This document shows, in pieces, positions 53,555 through 62,119 of a stretch of DNA of 64,000 nucleotides (positions within the stretch are counted from its first letter, which is position 1; each line of letters opens with the position of its first letter). The translations under genes were made by a program, and so were the position numbers. The notes beneath the pieces were generated by a model, which saw only the letters and a program-made list of their open reading frames with translations, was not told where the DNA came from and searched no databases. This DNA comes from Nodosilinea sp. LEGE 07088 (GTDB lineage Bacteria; Cyanobacteriota; Cyanobacteriia; Phormidesmidales; Phormidesmidaceae). The stretch lies in NCBI RefSeq assembly GCF_015207395.1, contig NZ_JADEWX010000008.1:1-64000 (forward strand), written 5' to 3'.

Positions 53555-55036
53555 ATGAAACTGCGTTATTCAATGGTGCTACTTAGTCTAGGGCTGGTCG
53601 TAGGAACTTTGCCAATGGCTGGCTACGCCCAGACCGCTCCGGCTGATGCCGAGATCGTCGAGACTGAAGTCGTTGAACCTGAAATTCCGGATGCTGCGCT
53701 GCCCGAAACCAACTTGCCAGGTCCTGAGCCCGAAGTCGAAGATCCGGGTCTATCGGCCACCGCTGCCTATAATCTAGGGGTAGAGCGCTACAACAGCGGT
53801 GACTATGACGCGGCCCTCGAAGCTTTTGACCTAGCCTTAGAAAAAGACCCAGGCTTCGCCAACGCCTACCTTTACCGGGGGGTGATTTATGCTGACCGGG
53901 CCGACTATGACCAGGCCCTGGTAGATCTCAACCAGGCTCTAGCCATCGACCCGGGCAATGCCAATGCGTTGTTTGCCCGAGGGAGTGTCTACTATCGTCA
54001 GGGTGACTCCAGCCGTGCCCAGGCCGATTTCAATGCTGCCCTAGAAACTGACCCCGATGCCGTGGGTGCCTACCTCTACCGTGGGCTAATTGATGCCCAG
54101 CAAGGGCGTCACGATCTGGCCATTGAAGACTTTTCGACTGCAATTGAGCTCAACCCTGCTGACCCTGCGGCCTATGTGCTGCGCGGGTTTTCGTTAGAGA
54201 ACATCGACAACTATAGCGATGCGATCGCCGACTTCAGCCGCGCCCTTGATATCAATAGCGACCTGCCTAAAGCCTATATGGGGCGGGGTGTAGCCTACTA
54301 TCATCTGGGCCTATTTGATGCTGCTCTAAGCGATTTAAATGAGGCCGTGAGTCGCGATTCTACCCTGGCAAAGGCTTACCTCAACCGGAGCCATGTTTAT
54401 TTCCGTCAGGGCAGGCCAAGCCGTGCGTTGCAAGACCTCGATCGCGCCATTGAGCTCAATCCCGATCTGACCGAAGCCTACATGAGCCGGGGCACCATTC
54501 ATACTGACCAGGGGAATTTACAGGCCGCAGAGCAAGACTTTGCTCGGGTGCTACGGCTGAACCCAGACTCAGCCATGGCTTACAAGTTAAAGGGCGATGC
54601 CCTGCTCAAGGCTGACGATCCTGTGGGGGCGATCGCCGACTATACCGAGGCGCTGTTTCTTGACCCCAACTATGTCGAAGCCTACCAGGCTAGGGGCAAT
54701 GCCCGACGTTCTATCGGTGATACGTTTGGGGCCATTGACGATTACAGTCAGGCGCTAGCCGTACAACCCGCATCCCTGGAGGCGATCGCTGCCCGGGGGG
54801 CGGCCTATCTAGAGGTCAACCAAATGCAAAATGCTTACCAAGACCTCACCCAGGCGATTCTCAATGCCCCCAATGTCGGTAGGCCCGAGCTGTTTTATAA
54901 CCGGGGTATAGTCCGCGCTCGCCTCGGTGACGACGCTGGCGCTCGCCGCGACTTTGAGCAAGCGGCGCAGCTCTACCTGCAACAGGGCGAAGCCGCTGGC
55001 TATCGGCAGACGTTAAACCAGATGAGCCAACTGTAG
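53555..55036 (+). CDS. Exported protein with twelve TPR repeats
   Basis: The product has 493 residues. Residues 1-25 form a signal peptide (MKLRYSMVLLSLGLVVGTLP, then AGYAQ). An acidic linker (EIVETEVVEPEIPD) follows to about 70. From there 12 tetratricopeptide repeats of 34 residues run to the end, each close to AYLYRGVIYADRADYDQALV then DLNQALAIDPG. TPRs are protein-binding scaffolds; the export signal places this in the periplasm or at the outer membrane, but the partner is unknown. ATG 53555 has GGAGGGAAGC just upstream. The stop codon lies within a 17-bp direct repeat that flanks the next repeat element. Confidence 0.9.
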   Translation: MKLRYSMVLLSLGLVVGTLPMAGYAQTAPADAEIVETEVVEPEIPDAALPETNLPGPEPEVEDPGLSATAAYNLGVERYNSGDYDAALEAFDLALEKDPGFANAYLYRGVIYADRADYDQALVDLNQALAIDPGNANALFARGSVYYRQGDSSRAQADFNAALETDPDAVGAYLYRGLIDAQQGRHDLAIEDFSTAIELNPADPAAYVLRGFSLENIDNYSDAIADFSRALDINSDLPKAYMGRGVAYYHLGLFDAALSDLNEAVSRDSTLAKAYLNRSHVYFRQGRPSRALQDLDRAIELNPDLTEAYMSRGTIHTDQGNLQAAEQDFARVLRLNPDSAMAYKLKGDALLKADDPVGAIADYTEALFLDPNYVEAYQARGNARRSIGDTFGAIDDYSQALAVQPASLEAIAARGAAYLEVNQMQNAYQDLTQAILNAPNVGRPELFYNRGIVRARLGDDAGARRDFEQAAQLYLQQGEAAGYRQTLNQMSQL

Positions 55037-55044
55037 AGCGAGTA

Positions 55045-55149
55045 ATACCAAATCCTGGTTACATACCCCCGATTGCTAGGGGCATAGCATGCTATGCCCC
55101 TACGGGGTTCCTAATTGTGAATCGGGGTTTTCCAAATTGGATTTCGTAT
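55045..55149. repeat. MITE-like palindromic element in 17-bp direct repeats, copy 2
   Basis: Outer arms ATACCAAATCC and GGATTTCGTAT and inner arms ACCCCCGATT and AATCGGGGTT surround a perfect 26-bp palindrome (55077-55102, TAGGGGCATAGCA and its complement). AACTGTAGAGCGAGTAA (55029-55045) on the left and AACTGTAGAGCGGGTAA (55151-55167) on the right differ at one base. They look like a target-site duplication; the left copy includes the TPR gene stop. The arms match the element at 922-1022. Confidence 0.75.
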
Positions 55150-55198
55150 AAACTGTAGAGCGGGTAAATTTAATTACAGTAAGAAAGGGCCGGAGACC

Positions 55199-55762
55199 AT
55201 GCCCTCGCTCGTCTTGCGGTTCCATGCTGTTTACCCGTTTGTTATGCACTCTCTCTGGCGCGGTCTGAAGCTCCTCGTCCTGGCGCTGGTGTTGGGCTGT
55301 TTGTTGTTGGTCGCCCTGGCCCAACCGGCGATCGCATCGGTGCATACCTACCACGAGCAGCCCGGACAAACGACCTATCGCTCGCGCCAGAGCCTGCGCG
55401 ACCAGACCGACTTGGCCTGGCAGGCAACGGTGTTTAAGCGCTACAGCCACGGTGTTTTTCAGGGTACCTATCTTCGTTTAGTGGGGTTTCCAGGGCAGGT
55501 CGCGATCGCCCCGGTCGCCGATTTGGCGATCGAAACAGGTACCACGGCCCGATGGCGGGCACCGCGCCAACTCGATCCGCAGACGCAGCAGCTACCTGAG
55601 AGCGTGGCTCAATATGGCCTTGGTAAGGTGCTAGCCGAATTAACCCAGCCAATTCCGCTGACGCTGTTGGTACCTTTGCAGGGAGGGGGCGCTGCTCGGC
55701 TGGTGGCCGCGCCCTACGTCGTCAAAGAATGGCTGCAAATCTACGCTATGAACGATAGATAG
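55199..55762 (+). CDS. DUF3122 protein, exported
   Basis: The product has up to 187 residues. A hydrophobic segment (LWRGLKLLVLALVLGCLLLV, then ALAQPAIAS) marks a signal peptide, followed by the family-like body VHTYHEQPGQTTYRSRQSLR, DLAWQATVFKRY, YLRLVGFPGQVAIA and a beta-rich end. I assign DUF3122 by this pattern; its function is unknown. ATG 55199 has GGAG close by (short spacing). ATG 55244 (MHSLWRGLKLL) is an equally good start for the signal peptide. Confidence 0.75.
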   Translation: MPSLVLRFHAVYPFVMHSLWRGLKLLVLALVLGCLLLVALAQPAIASVHTYHEQPGQTTYRSRQSLRDQTDLAWQATVFKRYSHGVFQGTYLRLVGFPGQVAIAPVADLAIETGTTARWRAPRQLDPQTQQLPESVAQYGLGKVLAELTQPIPLTLLVPLQGGGAARLVAAPYVVKEWLQIYAMNDR

Positions 55763-56421
55763 GTCTGAACCATCCCTGGAGCCCTGACACCTCCAAGGCT
55801 CAGCCAACCTCAAAATCAAAGATCGAACGGCTAGCGGTTGCTCGTCACTGAATAGGCTCACCCTCAAACTGTGGCCAGCTAGAGGTGATGGCGATCCCAA
55901 GCTCAGTGCAGTCCATGACCAGCAGGATTGATTATTTAAAAATAAAAAGCCGGGTAGGGCGCTATCACTGAGGAGCGAACCCCCGCAATGTCCTGTGGCC
56001 CTACCCGGTCTTAGCTTTGGAGCACACGCGAGTCTACAGGATGTTTTGATAATCGCCCATGAACCAGAATTCGCCAATACATGAAAGTTCTGAAAAGTTC
56101 AGGAGGTTGTTCAGGTAAGGGCTAAAAGAGATTATTTTGGCCAAGAAACCAGAAAAAAACGGCCTTAACTCAATCTTAACTAGAGATTTATCGAAAATCT
56201 GTTGCTGATTGGGAACTTTTCAATCTGTTTGGCGTCCCATGGGCGCATCAAGCCGCTTTGGGTTGCCAGGCGCTACAGGTGGCAAGACCCCAGATGACTT
56301 TGTAACCGACATTACGAAAGACTAAGTAACGCAACGGTAAGTACCAATCTTTTGGCCCTGTAACCTGCCCCCCTAAGTCATCGGGTTAGGATGACTTTAC
56401 TGATTTTATTGCAGCAAATTC
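55763..56421. other. Intergenic region with hairpins and a possible transposase remnant
   Basis: A 659-bp gap. On the minus strand 55838-55925 reads LLVMDCTELGIAITSSWPQF then a stop, reminiscent of a transposase tail, but no other part of such a gene is seen. A long hairpin at 55950-56008 and a shorter one (AAGTCATC/GATGACTT, 56375-56397) just before the next gene are the other structures. Confidence 0.4.
55950..56008 (-). ncRNA. Possible small RNA or terminator hairpin
   Basis: CCGGGTAGGGC and GCCCTACCCGG pair perfectly over 11 bp with a 37-base loop. On the minus strand the 3' arm is followed by a T-rich run (TTTTTATTTTT), as in a rho-independent end. No protein gene lies upstream on that strand, so an independent small RNA is possible. 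Confidence 0.3.
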
Positions 56422-56733
56422 ATGCTCGTCATTCTTTTGATTTTCGTTGTCGGCCTGACTCCAGCCATCATCTCAGCGTGGCTGAGCGTTCGAGCTGACC
56501 AGGACGAAAAACATGGCGAAGCTTCGGCGCCCACGGCTTTCGGGCAAAGCATGCTGAAGCTCATGGATGGCAATACCGACATGCATTTTGTAGAAGGCCT
56601 GGGCTACATGATGGGCGACATTACCTGCGATCTCAATGCGCGATCGCCCTACCTGCGCTGTGCCATCAACCCGATGGGCCCCTGCGACGGGTGTAGTGCC
56701 TATGCTCCTAAAGTCCTTGAGCGACAGATTTAG
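56422..56733 (+). CDS. DUF6464-like small membrane-anchored protein
   Basis: The product has 103 residues: one N-terminal hydrophobic helix (LVILLIFVVGLTPAIISAWL), a polar middle, and a Cys-rich end with DITCDLNARSPYLRCAINPM then GPCDGCSAY. The spacing of these Cys and the NARSPYLRCAxNPxGPC phrase match what I recall of DUF6464, a cyanobacterial family without known function; metal binding by the Cys is plausible. ATG 56422 starts at the helix. Confidence 0.75.
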   Translation: MLVILLIFVVGLTPAIISAWLSVRADQDEKHGEASAPTAFGQSMLKLMDGNTDMHFVEGLGYMMGDITCDLNARSPYLRCAINPMGPCDGCSAYAPKVLERQI

Positions 56734-56801
56734 AGCGATTGGTGAACGCTGCCCATAGGATCAGCAACTCTATGTAAGCAACTCTATATTTATAGCCTTG
56801 G

Positions 56802-56844
56802 CAACAAGTAGGCACCTGGACGTTCCCTGGGTGCCTACTTGTTG
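56802..56844. terminator. 15-bp hairpin after the DUF6464-like gene
   Basis: CAACAAGTAGGCACC pairs perfectly with GGTGCCTACTTGTTG around a 13-base loop, 68 bases after the stop. The downstream T content is modest (TTGTTGTCGG), but stem strength favours termination. Confidence 0.6.
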
Positions 56845-56919
56845 TCGGTCAGACCGGCAGACTGTCCCCATAGACCTGCCCGAGTCGGGCATTTCATAGG
56901 ATCGTTAAGATAATCTACT

Positions 56920-56945
56920 AAACCCCGACCGGAATACCGGGGTTT
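56920..56945. other. Small hairpin upstream of the peroxiredoxin gene
   Basis: AAACCCCG and CGGGGTTT (8 bp, 10-base loop) lie 68 bases before the start. It may be a leader structure; a terminator is less likely because no T-tract follows. Confidence 0.35.
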
Positions 56946-57013
56946 ATGCGAGAATGGCAAACGTCAAAGCCGAACGACACATTTTCCCCTACTGAGATAA
57001 ACGGAGATTAGAC

Positions 57014-57649
57014 ATGGCACTTCAACTGGGCGATCAGGTCCCTAACTTTACCCAGCAGACCAGCGAGGGTGAAATTGATTTTTATAGCTGGGCGGGTGAT
57101 AGCTGGGTGGTGCTGTTTTCTCACCCAGCCGACTACACCCCCGTCTGCACGACCGAGTTGGGCAGTGTAGCTAAGCTCAAGCCTGAGTTTGAGAAGCGGG
57201 GTGCTAAGGTGATTGCCCTCAGCGTCGATAGCGCCGACTCCCATAAGGGCTGGATTGGCGATATCAACGAAACCCAGGGCGTTACCGTCAACTACCCCAT
57301 TATTGCCGACGACGATAAGAAGGTATCTGACCTCTACGGCATGATTCACCCCAACGCCAATGCCAAGGTTACGGTGCGCAGCGTGTTTGTCATCGACCCC
57401 AGCAAAAAACTGCGGTTAACCATCACCTATCCGCCCAGCACCGGACGCAACTTTGCCGAAATTTTGCGGGTGATTGATTCGCTGCAGCTGACAGACAACT
57501 ACAGCGTGGCTACCCCAGTCGACTGGAAAGATGGTGACGATGTTGTGGTTGCCCCCACCATCCCCACCGAAGAAGCTAAGCAACGCTTTCCCAAGGGAGT
57601 GACTGAGATTAAGCCCTACCTGCGCATGACCCCCCAGCCCAACAAGTAG
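57014..57649 (+). CDS. 1-Cys peroxiredoxin (Prx6 type)
   Basis: Reduces H2O2 and alkyl hydroperoxides through one peroxidatic cysteine. It has 211 residues, typical of Prx6. The active site is SHPADYTPVCTTELG with Cys45 as the only cysteine in the protein, so a resolving thiol must come from another molecule. The C-terminal region contains ATPVDWKDGDDVVVAPTIP, characteristic of the Prx6 dimerisation extension. GGAG eight bases before ATG 57014 fixes the start. A strong terminator follows; the next gene also encodes a redox protein. Confidence 0.95.
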   Translation: MALQLGDQVPNFTQQTSEGEIDFYSWAGDSWVVLFSHPADYTPVCTTELGSVAKLKPEFEKRGAKVIALSVDSADSHKGWIGDINETQGVTVNYPIIADDDKKVSDLYGMIHPNANAKVTVRSVFVIDPSKKLRLTITYPPSTGRNFAEILRVIDSLQLTDNYSVATPVDWKDGDDVVVAPTIPTEEAKQRFPKGVTEIKPYLRMTPQPNK

Positions 57650-57673
57650 GCTGTGCCGTTGTCCATTACGCTG

Positions 57674-57697
57674 GGCGCACTGCGGTGCGCCTTTTTT
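57674..57697 (+). terminator. Rho-independent terminator
   Basis: GGCGCAC/GTGCGCC, 7-bp stem with 4-base loop, immediately followed by TTTTTT; 24 bases beyond the peroxiredoxin stop. Confidence 0.85.
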
Positions 57698-57770
57698 ATA
57701 TCGAATTGAGGAGTGGAGATGGCGATCGCTGTATTAAACTCACCCTAGAGATGCGTTCTGTAGGTATGTT

Positions 57771-58253
57771 GTGCTCGATGAACAGGCTAAAAAGACACTT
57801 TTACGCAAAATTCCCCACGGTCTTTACATCTGCGGCGTGAAAGACGGAGAAGAGTTGAATGGCTTTACGGCCAGCTGGGTCATGCAGGCATCTTTTCAGC
57901 CGCCCCTGGTGGTCAACTGCGTCAAGAACGACTCGACCTCCCACGCCATGGTGAAGGCCAGTGGCGTGTTTGCCCTCAGCTTTTTAGAGGCAGGCCAAAA
58001 AGATCTGGCCCAAAATTTCTTTAAGCCCCTGCGCCGGGTGGGCAACAAGTTTGAAGACATTGAGTTCTATTTGGCCCCTGAAACGGGCTGCCCGGTGATC
58101 AAAGACACCCTGGGCTATATTGAGTGCCGCGTCGTTGGCTCCGTTGAGCACGGCGACCACACCGTATTCGTGGGCGAGGTCGTCGGCGCAGCGATCCACC
58201 GCGAGGGTGAACCCTTGCTGCTCGAAAGCACCGGCTGGAGCTACGGTGGGTAG
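57771..58253 (+). CDS. Flavin reductase-like protein
   Basis: The product has 160 residues with the FMN-binding split-barrel pattern of flavin reductases: HGLYICGVKDGEELNGFTAS, WVMQASFQPPLVVNCVKN and FALSFLEAGQKDLAQNFF, then GYIECRVVGSVEHGDHTVFV and GEVV near the end. It probably uses NAD(P)H to reduce free or bound flavin. The start is GTG 57771 (MLDEQAKKTLLRK); AGGT lies just before it. Located between the peroxiredoxin and the tautomerase genes. Confidence 0.85.
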   Translation: MLDEQAKKTLLRKIPHGLYICGVKDGEELNGFTASWVMQASFQPPLVVNCVKNDSTSHAMVKASGVFALSFLEAGQKDLAQNFFKPLRRVGNKFEDIEFYLAPETGCPVIKDTLGYIECRVVGSVEHGDHTVFVGEVVGAAIHREGEPLLLESTGWSYGG

Positions 58254-58306
58254 CGGAGTGGATGGGTAGTGGGGCGGATGAGTGAGAAAGCTGATCTTGG
58301 CTTTTT

Positions 58307-58337
58307 CCCAACTCCCCAACTCCCCAACTCCCCAACT
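58307..58337. repeat. Octanucleotide tandem repeat CCCCAACT
   Basis: Three full CCCCAACT units (58314-58337) preceded by a seven-base partial unit, in the gap before the tautomerase gene. A short simple-repeat array of the kind frequent in cyanobacteria. Confidence 0.9.
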
Positions 58338-58381
58338 ATCCCTTGACTCGCCTCCTTACTAACTCATCCACCTACTTGCCC

Positions 58382-58735
58382 ATGCCGCTGATTAAAGTCC
58401 AAACTTCCATCGCCTCCCCCGACAAAGCCCAGGTCGAGGCGCTGCTTCGGGATCTGTCGAGCCGCCTGGCGACTCACCTGGGTAAATCTGAAGCCTACGT
58501 GATGACCGCCTTTGAGGCCGAGGTGCCGATGACCTTTGGGGGCACCACCGACCCGGTTTGCTATGTTGAAATTAAAAGCGTGGGCACCATGGGTAGCGCC
58601 AAGACCCTGGCCATGAGTCAGGAATTTTGTGCCCAGCTCGAAACAGTGCTTGGGATACCCCAAAACCGCACTTACATTGAGTTTGCCGATGCCCCTGGAG
58701 CCATGTGGGGCTGGAACGGGCGCACCTTCGGGTAA
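58382..58735 (+). CDS. MIF-like tautomerase (phenylpyruvate tautomerase family)
   Basis: The product has 117 residues and starts MPLIKVQTSIA. The Pro directly after the initiator Met is the catalytic base of the MIF/tautomerase superfamily, which fixes the start at ATG 58382; the frame's upstream ATG would bury it. Further motifs are RLATHLGKSEAYVMTAFE, MTFGGTTDPVCYVEIKSVG and NRTYIEFADAPGAMWGWNG. The physiological substrate in bacteria is unknown. Confidence 0.92.
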   Translation: MPLIKVQTSIASPDKAQVEALLRDLSSRLATHLGKSEAYVMTAFEAEVPMTFGGTTDPVCYVEIKSVGTMGSAKTLAMSQEFCAQLETVLGIPQNRTYIEFADAPGAMWGWNGRTFG

Positions 58736-58778
58736 CTGGCTGGCGCTATTCCCTGCGGGTCTAATGATTTAGGCGGTT

Positions 58779-58807
58779 GCCCAAAGTAGGAAGCTTCTGC
58801 TTTGGGC
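58779..58807. terminator. Hairpin between convergent tautomerase and dnaX genes
   Basis: GCCCAAAGTAG pairs with CTGCTTTGGGC over 11 bp with one G-U wobble and a 7-base loop. A second palindrome, GTGGGC-ACT-GCCCAC, follows about 20 bases on. No T-tract. Confidence 0.45.
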
Positions 58808-58890
58808 TAGTGATCGTAGCCGCTGTAGGGTGGGCACTGCCCACCACTGGGGAGAATGGTTTCCAGCAACTACCTTAGTTGATTGAGGAG

Positions 58891-60804
58891 TTAAAAAGGT
58901 ACATCCCGATCGGGGTGAGAGGGCTGCTTAGCAGCGGCATCGGAGGGCTGAATCGTTGTTTTAGTTGGGTCAGTGCTCAAATCATCACCAAGATCAACCA
59001 CCTGGCCATTAAAAAATTGGGCAAAATTCTTCACCGCCCGGTCAAAATCGCTAGCGATCGCAGGCATCGGTGGAGAAACATCGACAGAAACCTGATCGGC
59101 TGTTGGGGCTGCGATCGCGGGTGGGGCAGCTGGGGCAGGCGGCGGCTCGATGGCGGCGGCGGGCGTACCCATAGGCTCTACGTGCTCGCCAGTTTCCTGG
59201 GCAGCAGCCCGGAAAATATTGGCCGCTGGGGGCTCAGGCTTTGGGTCAGGGAGTACCTCCAGCGAAACCTGTACCTTTTGACTCAGCACAGCCTGAAAAG
59301 CTGCTTCTACATTGTCAATTCGCCCCTGGGCCATCTTAAACAACGGCTTAGAGCTAATCCCCACCCGTGCTACTACGCCATCGAAAAACAGGAGGCTGCC
59401 CTGCTGTTGCATCAAAGCGCGGGTACCCAAGGGCTCTAGTACGGCGATTACCTGTAACCACAGACCGCCTAAATCGCCCCCAGCCGCAGGAGGTAAGGGT
59501 TCGACAGGCGGCGGCTCTTGGGCTGGAGCAGGGTTATAATTTGCGGCTACCGGCGGCGGGGTGGAGGCCGGTGGACTGGGCGGTGGACTGGGCGGTGGCG
59601 TCATGCTCGGCGGCGGTGAACTGACGGGGGTGGTTAGCGTTGCTCCAGCCTGGGGGGCTCTGGCCGCTGGGGCCCCAGCGATCGCTCCCTGGCTACCGAT
59701 CGTTTGGCTAGCTAGGGTTGAAGGCAATAGCCCCAGCAACGTTACCTCTAGCCAAAGCCGCGGCTGGGTCGTGTTTTTGACCTGCACTTCGGCACTGCGC
59801 AGGTGCTGTTGACCGAGCAGAAAAAGTTTGGCGTCAAGACTCTGCACCAGGCTTTGCATATCGGCCCAGGTAGGGGGCGTAATGGCCACTAGATCGTGGC
59901 GATCGCCCGCCGACTTAGCAATCAGCAGGTCGCGGTAAAACCCGGCCAGATTTTGCAGCACAATCAGTGGTTCCCGGCCCCGATCCATCAGTTTGCGGGC
60001 CTGGTCGAGCACCGCCGGGCCATCATCGCTCAGAATGGCCTGTACCAGAGCCAGCAGATCTCGCTCAGGCACGGCCCCTACGAGATCCCACACGGCATCG
60101 GCCCCGATCGGGGGCTCTAGCAAACTGAGCTGGTCGAGCAAACTCTGGGCATCCCGCAGCCCACCCTGGGACACCTGGGCGACGAGACGCAACGCTTCGT
60201 CGTCGATGGCGATGTCTTCAGCAGCGGCAATATTTCTGAGATGCCCAATCATCGGCTCGAGGGGAATGCGCCGATAGTCAAATCGCTGACACCGAGAAAT
60301 AATGGTCGGCAGCACCCGCTGCGGGTCGGTGGTGGCCAAAATAAACACGACATTGTTGGGCGGCTCTTCCAGCGTCTTCAACAGCGCATTAAAGGCCGCC
60401 GTGCTCAGCATGTGGCATTCGTCAATGACATAGACCTTATAGCGGCACTGCACTGGAGCAAACTGGGCCCGCTCAATTAGCTCACGAATGTTGTCAACGC
60501 CGGTATTGCTGGCGGCGTCAATTTCAATAAAATCGAGGGCCGAACCGTTAGTGATCGATCGACAGGTCTCGCAGGTGCCACAGGGCTCTGGGGTGGGTTG
60601 ATCGTGGCGAATGCAGTTGAGCGACTTGGCTAAAATCCGAGCACTGGAGGTTTTACCGGTGCCGCGCGGGCCACAGAATAGGTAGGCCGGAGCAATGCGC
60701 CGCTGCCTCAGAGCATTGGTCAAAGTAGTGGCGATCGCGGCTTGCCCGACCAGCGCGCCAAAGGTCTGGGGACGATACTTGTGGTGCAGAGGTTCGTAGG
60801 CCAT
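58891..60804 (-). CDS. dnaX: DNA polymerase III subunits gamma and tau
   Basis: Clamp-loader ATPase. It has 637 residues: AAA+ domain with Walker A GPRGTGKT (45-52), zinc-binding Cys64, Cys75, Cys78 and Cys81, Walker B VYVIDECHMLS, and sensor 1 ATTDPQRVLPTIISR. Then come domain III and a long Pro/Ala-rich linker (STPPPVAANYNPAPAQEPPP and similar) to a C-terminal domain. Some cyanobacterial DnaX proteins hold an intein; this one does not. I cannot see a clear slippery sequence that would make gamma. ATG 60802-60804. Confidence 0.96.
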   Translation of the reverse strand: MAYEPLHHKYRPQTFGALVGQAAIATTLTNALRQRRIAPAYLFCGPRGTGKTSSARILAKSLNCIRHDQPTPEPCGTCETCRSITNGSALDFIEIDAASNTGVDNIRELIERAQFAPVQCRYKVYVIDECHMLSTAAFNALLKTLEEPPNNVVFILATTDPQRVLPTIISRCQRFDYRRIPLEPMIGHLRNIAAAEDIAIDDEALRLVAQVSQGGLRDAQSLLDQLSLLEPPIGADAVWDLVGAVPERDLLALVQAILSDDGPAVLDQARKLMDRGREPLIVLQNLAGFYRDLLIAKSAGDRHDLVAITPPTWADMQSLVQSLDAKLFLLGQQHLRSAEVQVKNTTQPRLWLEVTLLGLLPSTLASQTIGSQGAIAGAPAARAPQAGATLTTPVSSPPPSMTPPPSPPPSPPASTPPPVAANYNPAPAQEPPPVEPLPPAAGGDLGGLWLQVIAVLEPLGTRALMQQQGSLLFFDGVVARVGISSKPLFKMAQGRIDNVEAAFQAVLSQKVQVSLEVLPDPKPEPPAANIFRAAAQETGEHVEPMGTPAAAIEPPPAPAAPPAIAAPTADQVSVDVSPPMPAIASDFDRAVKNFAQFFNGQVVDLGDDLSTDPTKTTIQPSDAAAKQPSHPDRDVPF

Positions 60805-60855
60805 AGCATTAAGATACCGCGCTGCCCTGCCCGATGAGATCGCTATCCCAGTCAG

Positions 60856-61311
60856 TTAAGGCGACGTGGTCGATTGCCAGTGGTCTGGAAATTCAATGAT
60901 CAGCGTCTCCATCTCAGATGCAGGCGTCTGGGCATCTGAGTTGTGTTTTTGACGCAGTCGCGCCTGGGTTTTTTGAGCTAGCGCTTTAATCTGGCTAACT
61001 GCTGCTGAAATTTCTCGCCGCTGTTGTCGATCACAGCTAGGGTTAGGCGGAGTGGTAGACGTATCTGCCGGAGCTGTGTTCTGGCGCGCTTCACGGGGGA
61101 AGTATCCCTGAAAATAAGCCAGGGCCAGCCGCCGAAACAAGATCTTCAGGTGGTCGGGCAGGTCTTGTTCTACCTGGGCTGGTTTCTCGAGCAAATCGAC
61201 CAGCTGTCCCATGGCGTGGGTAATCAGCCTATTGTCTTGGCCGCTGGTGGGGTAAATATCTTTGAGATCTAGCCAGCAAGCCTCAAACGCGTCTAATTCT
61301 CGTAGCATCAT
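60856..61311 (-). CDS. Small helical protein of unknown function
   Basis: The product has 151 residues. The first ~85 residues are helical (MMLRELDAFEACWLDLKDIY, RLITHAMGQLVDLL, HLKILFRRLALAYFQGYFPR). A disordered Thr/Pro/Asp linker and a second basic helix (AAVSQIKALAQKTQARLRQK) follow. No family is recognised. It is co-directional with dnaX, 51 bases upstream, and may be co-transcribed with it. The frame starts at ATG 61309-61311, with a second ATG next to it. Confidence 0.65.
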   Translation of the reverse strand: MMLRELDAFEACWLDLKDIYPTSGQDNRLITHAMGQLVDLLEKPAQVEQDLPDHLKILFRRLALAYFQGYFPREARQNTAPADTSTTPPNPSCDRQQRREISAAVSQIKALAQKTQARLRQKHNSDAQTPASEMETLIIEFPDHWQSTTSP

Positions 61312-61476
61312 GGGATTGACTTCATCGTTGGGGCCGTTGTGACAGAAGTAGATCCACCCTTCCCAGGCGCTTTAATAGAGAGCGTCTGGGGAGGATAATT
61401 TAAGCGTGCCCCTTGGGGTCATTATCCCTACACAGACCAATATAGAACTTTAAAGATCAAGGATTTTTGAGCATAA

Positions 61477-61968
61477 ATGGCAATCATTCAGCAAATTTAT
61501 ACCGATGGAGCCTGTTCTGGGAATCCTGGCCCTGGTGGCTGGGGTACAGTACTTTACCTAGCCGATGGCAACGTCCATGAGATCGGTGGCGGCGAGGCTC
61601 AAACCACCAATAATCGAATGGAAATGCAGGCTGCGATCGCGGGCCTCACGCTTCTGCGCGACAGTGGCCAGACCAAGACCTTAAGCCTGCACACCGATAG
61701 CGAATACGTGCTCAAGGGCATCACCCAATGGATTGCCGGCTGGAAGCGGCGGGGCTGGGTTAACTCAGCCAAAAAACCGGTGCTCAACCGCGATCTGTGG
61801 GAGGTACTCGACCAGGTCACCACCGACGTGAATAAAACCCTCGACCGCCCGCTGCAGTGGGTGTACGTGCGGGGTCACTCCGGCGACCCCGGCAATGAGC
61901 GCTGTGACACCATTGCCCGTGCCTTTGCTGCCCAACGCTCAATCGCCCTAGCAACCGCCCTACCCTAG
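61477..61968 (+). CDS. rnhA: Ribonuclease HI
   Basis: Degrades the RNA strand of RNA-DNA hybrids. It has 163 residues. The four catalytic acids are visible: Asp in IYTDGACSGNPGPGGWG, Glu in TTNNRMEMQAAI, Asp in LHTDSEYVLKGI, and Asp in GNERCDTIARAFA. The basic protrusion WIAGWKRRGWVNSAKKPVLN is also present, so this is the full RNase HI form. ATG 61477; a weak GATTTTTGAG precedes it. Confidence 0.96.
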   Translation: MAIIQQIYTDGACSGNPGPGGWGTVLYLADGNVHEIGGGEAQTTNNRMEMQAAIAGLTLLRDSGQTKTLSLHTDSEYVLKGITQWIAGWKRRGWVNSAKKPVLNRDLWEVLDQVTTDVNKTLDRPLQWVYVRGHSGDPGNERCDTIARAFAAQRSIALATALP

Positions 61969-62119
61969 TCAGCTAAGCCCTTGACCAGCGGGGCGCCCAG
62001 CGGTCAAGCTTACCGATAGGATGGATACATCTCTACCCAGGTTCTAGGCCTCTGGGTAGAGAGACTTGATCGGCCCCAATATCTATATATAAAGAGTGCT
62101 GTCTCCAGCGAGGAATGTC

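Noticed and set aside
58891-60804. Intein in dnaX
   Set aside because: The ATPase domain is continuous, with no inserted block between Walker A and the later motifs.
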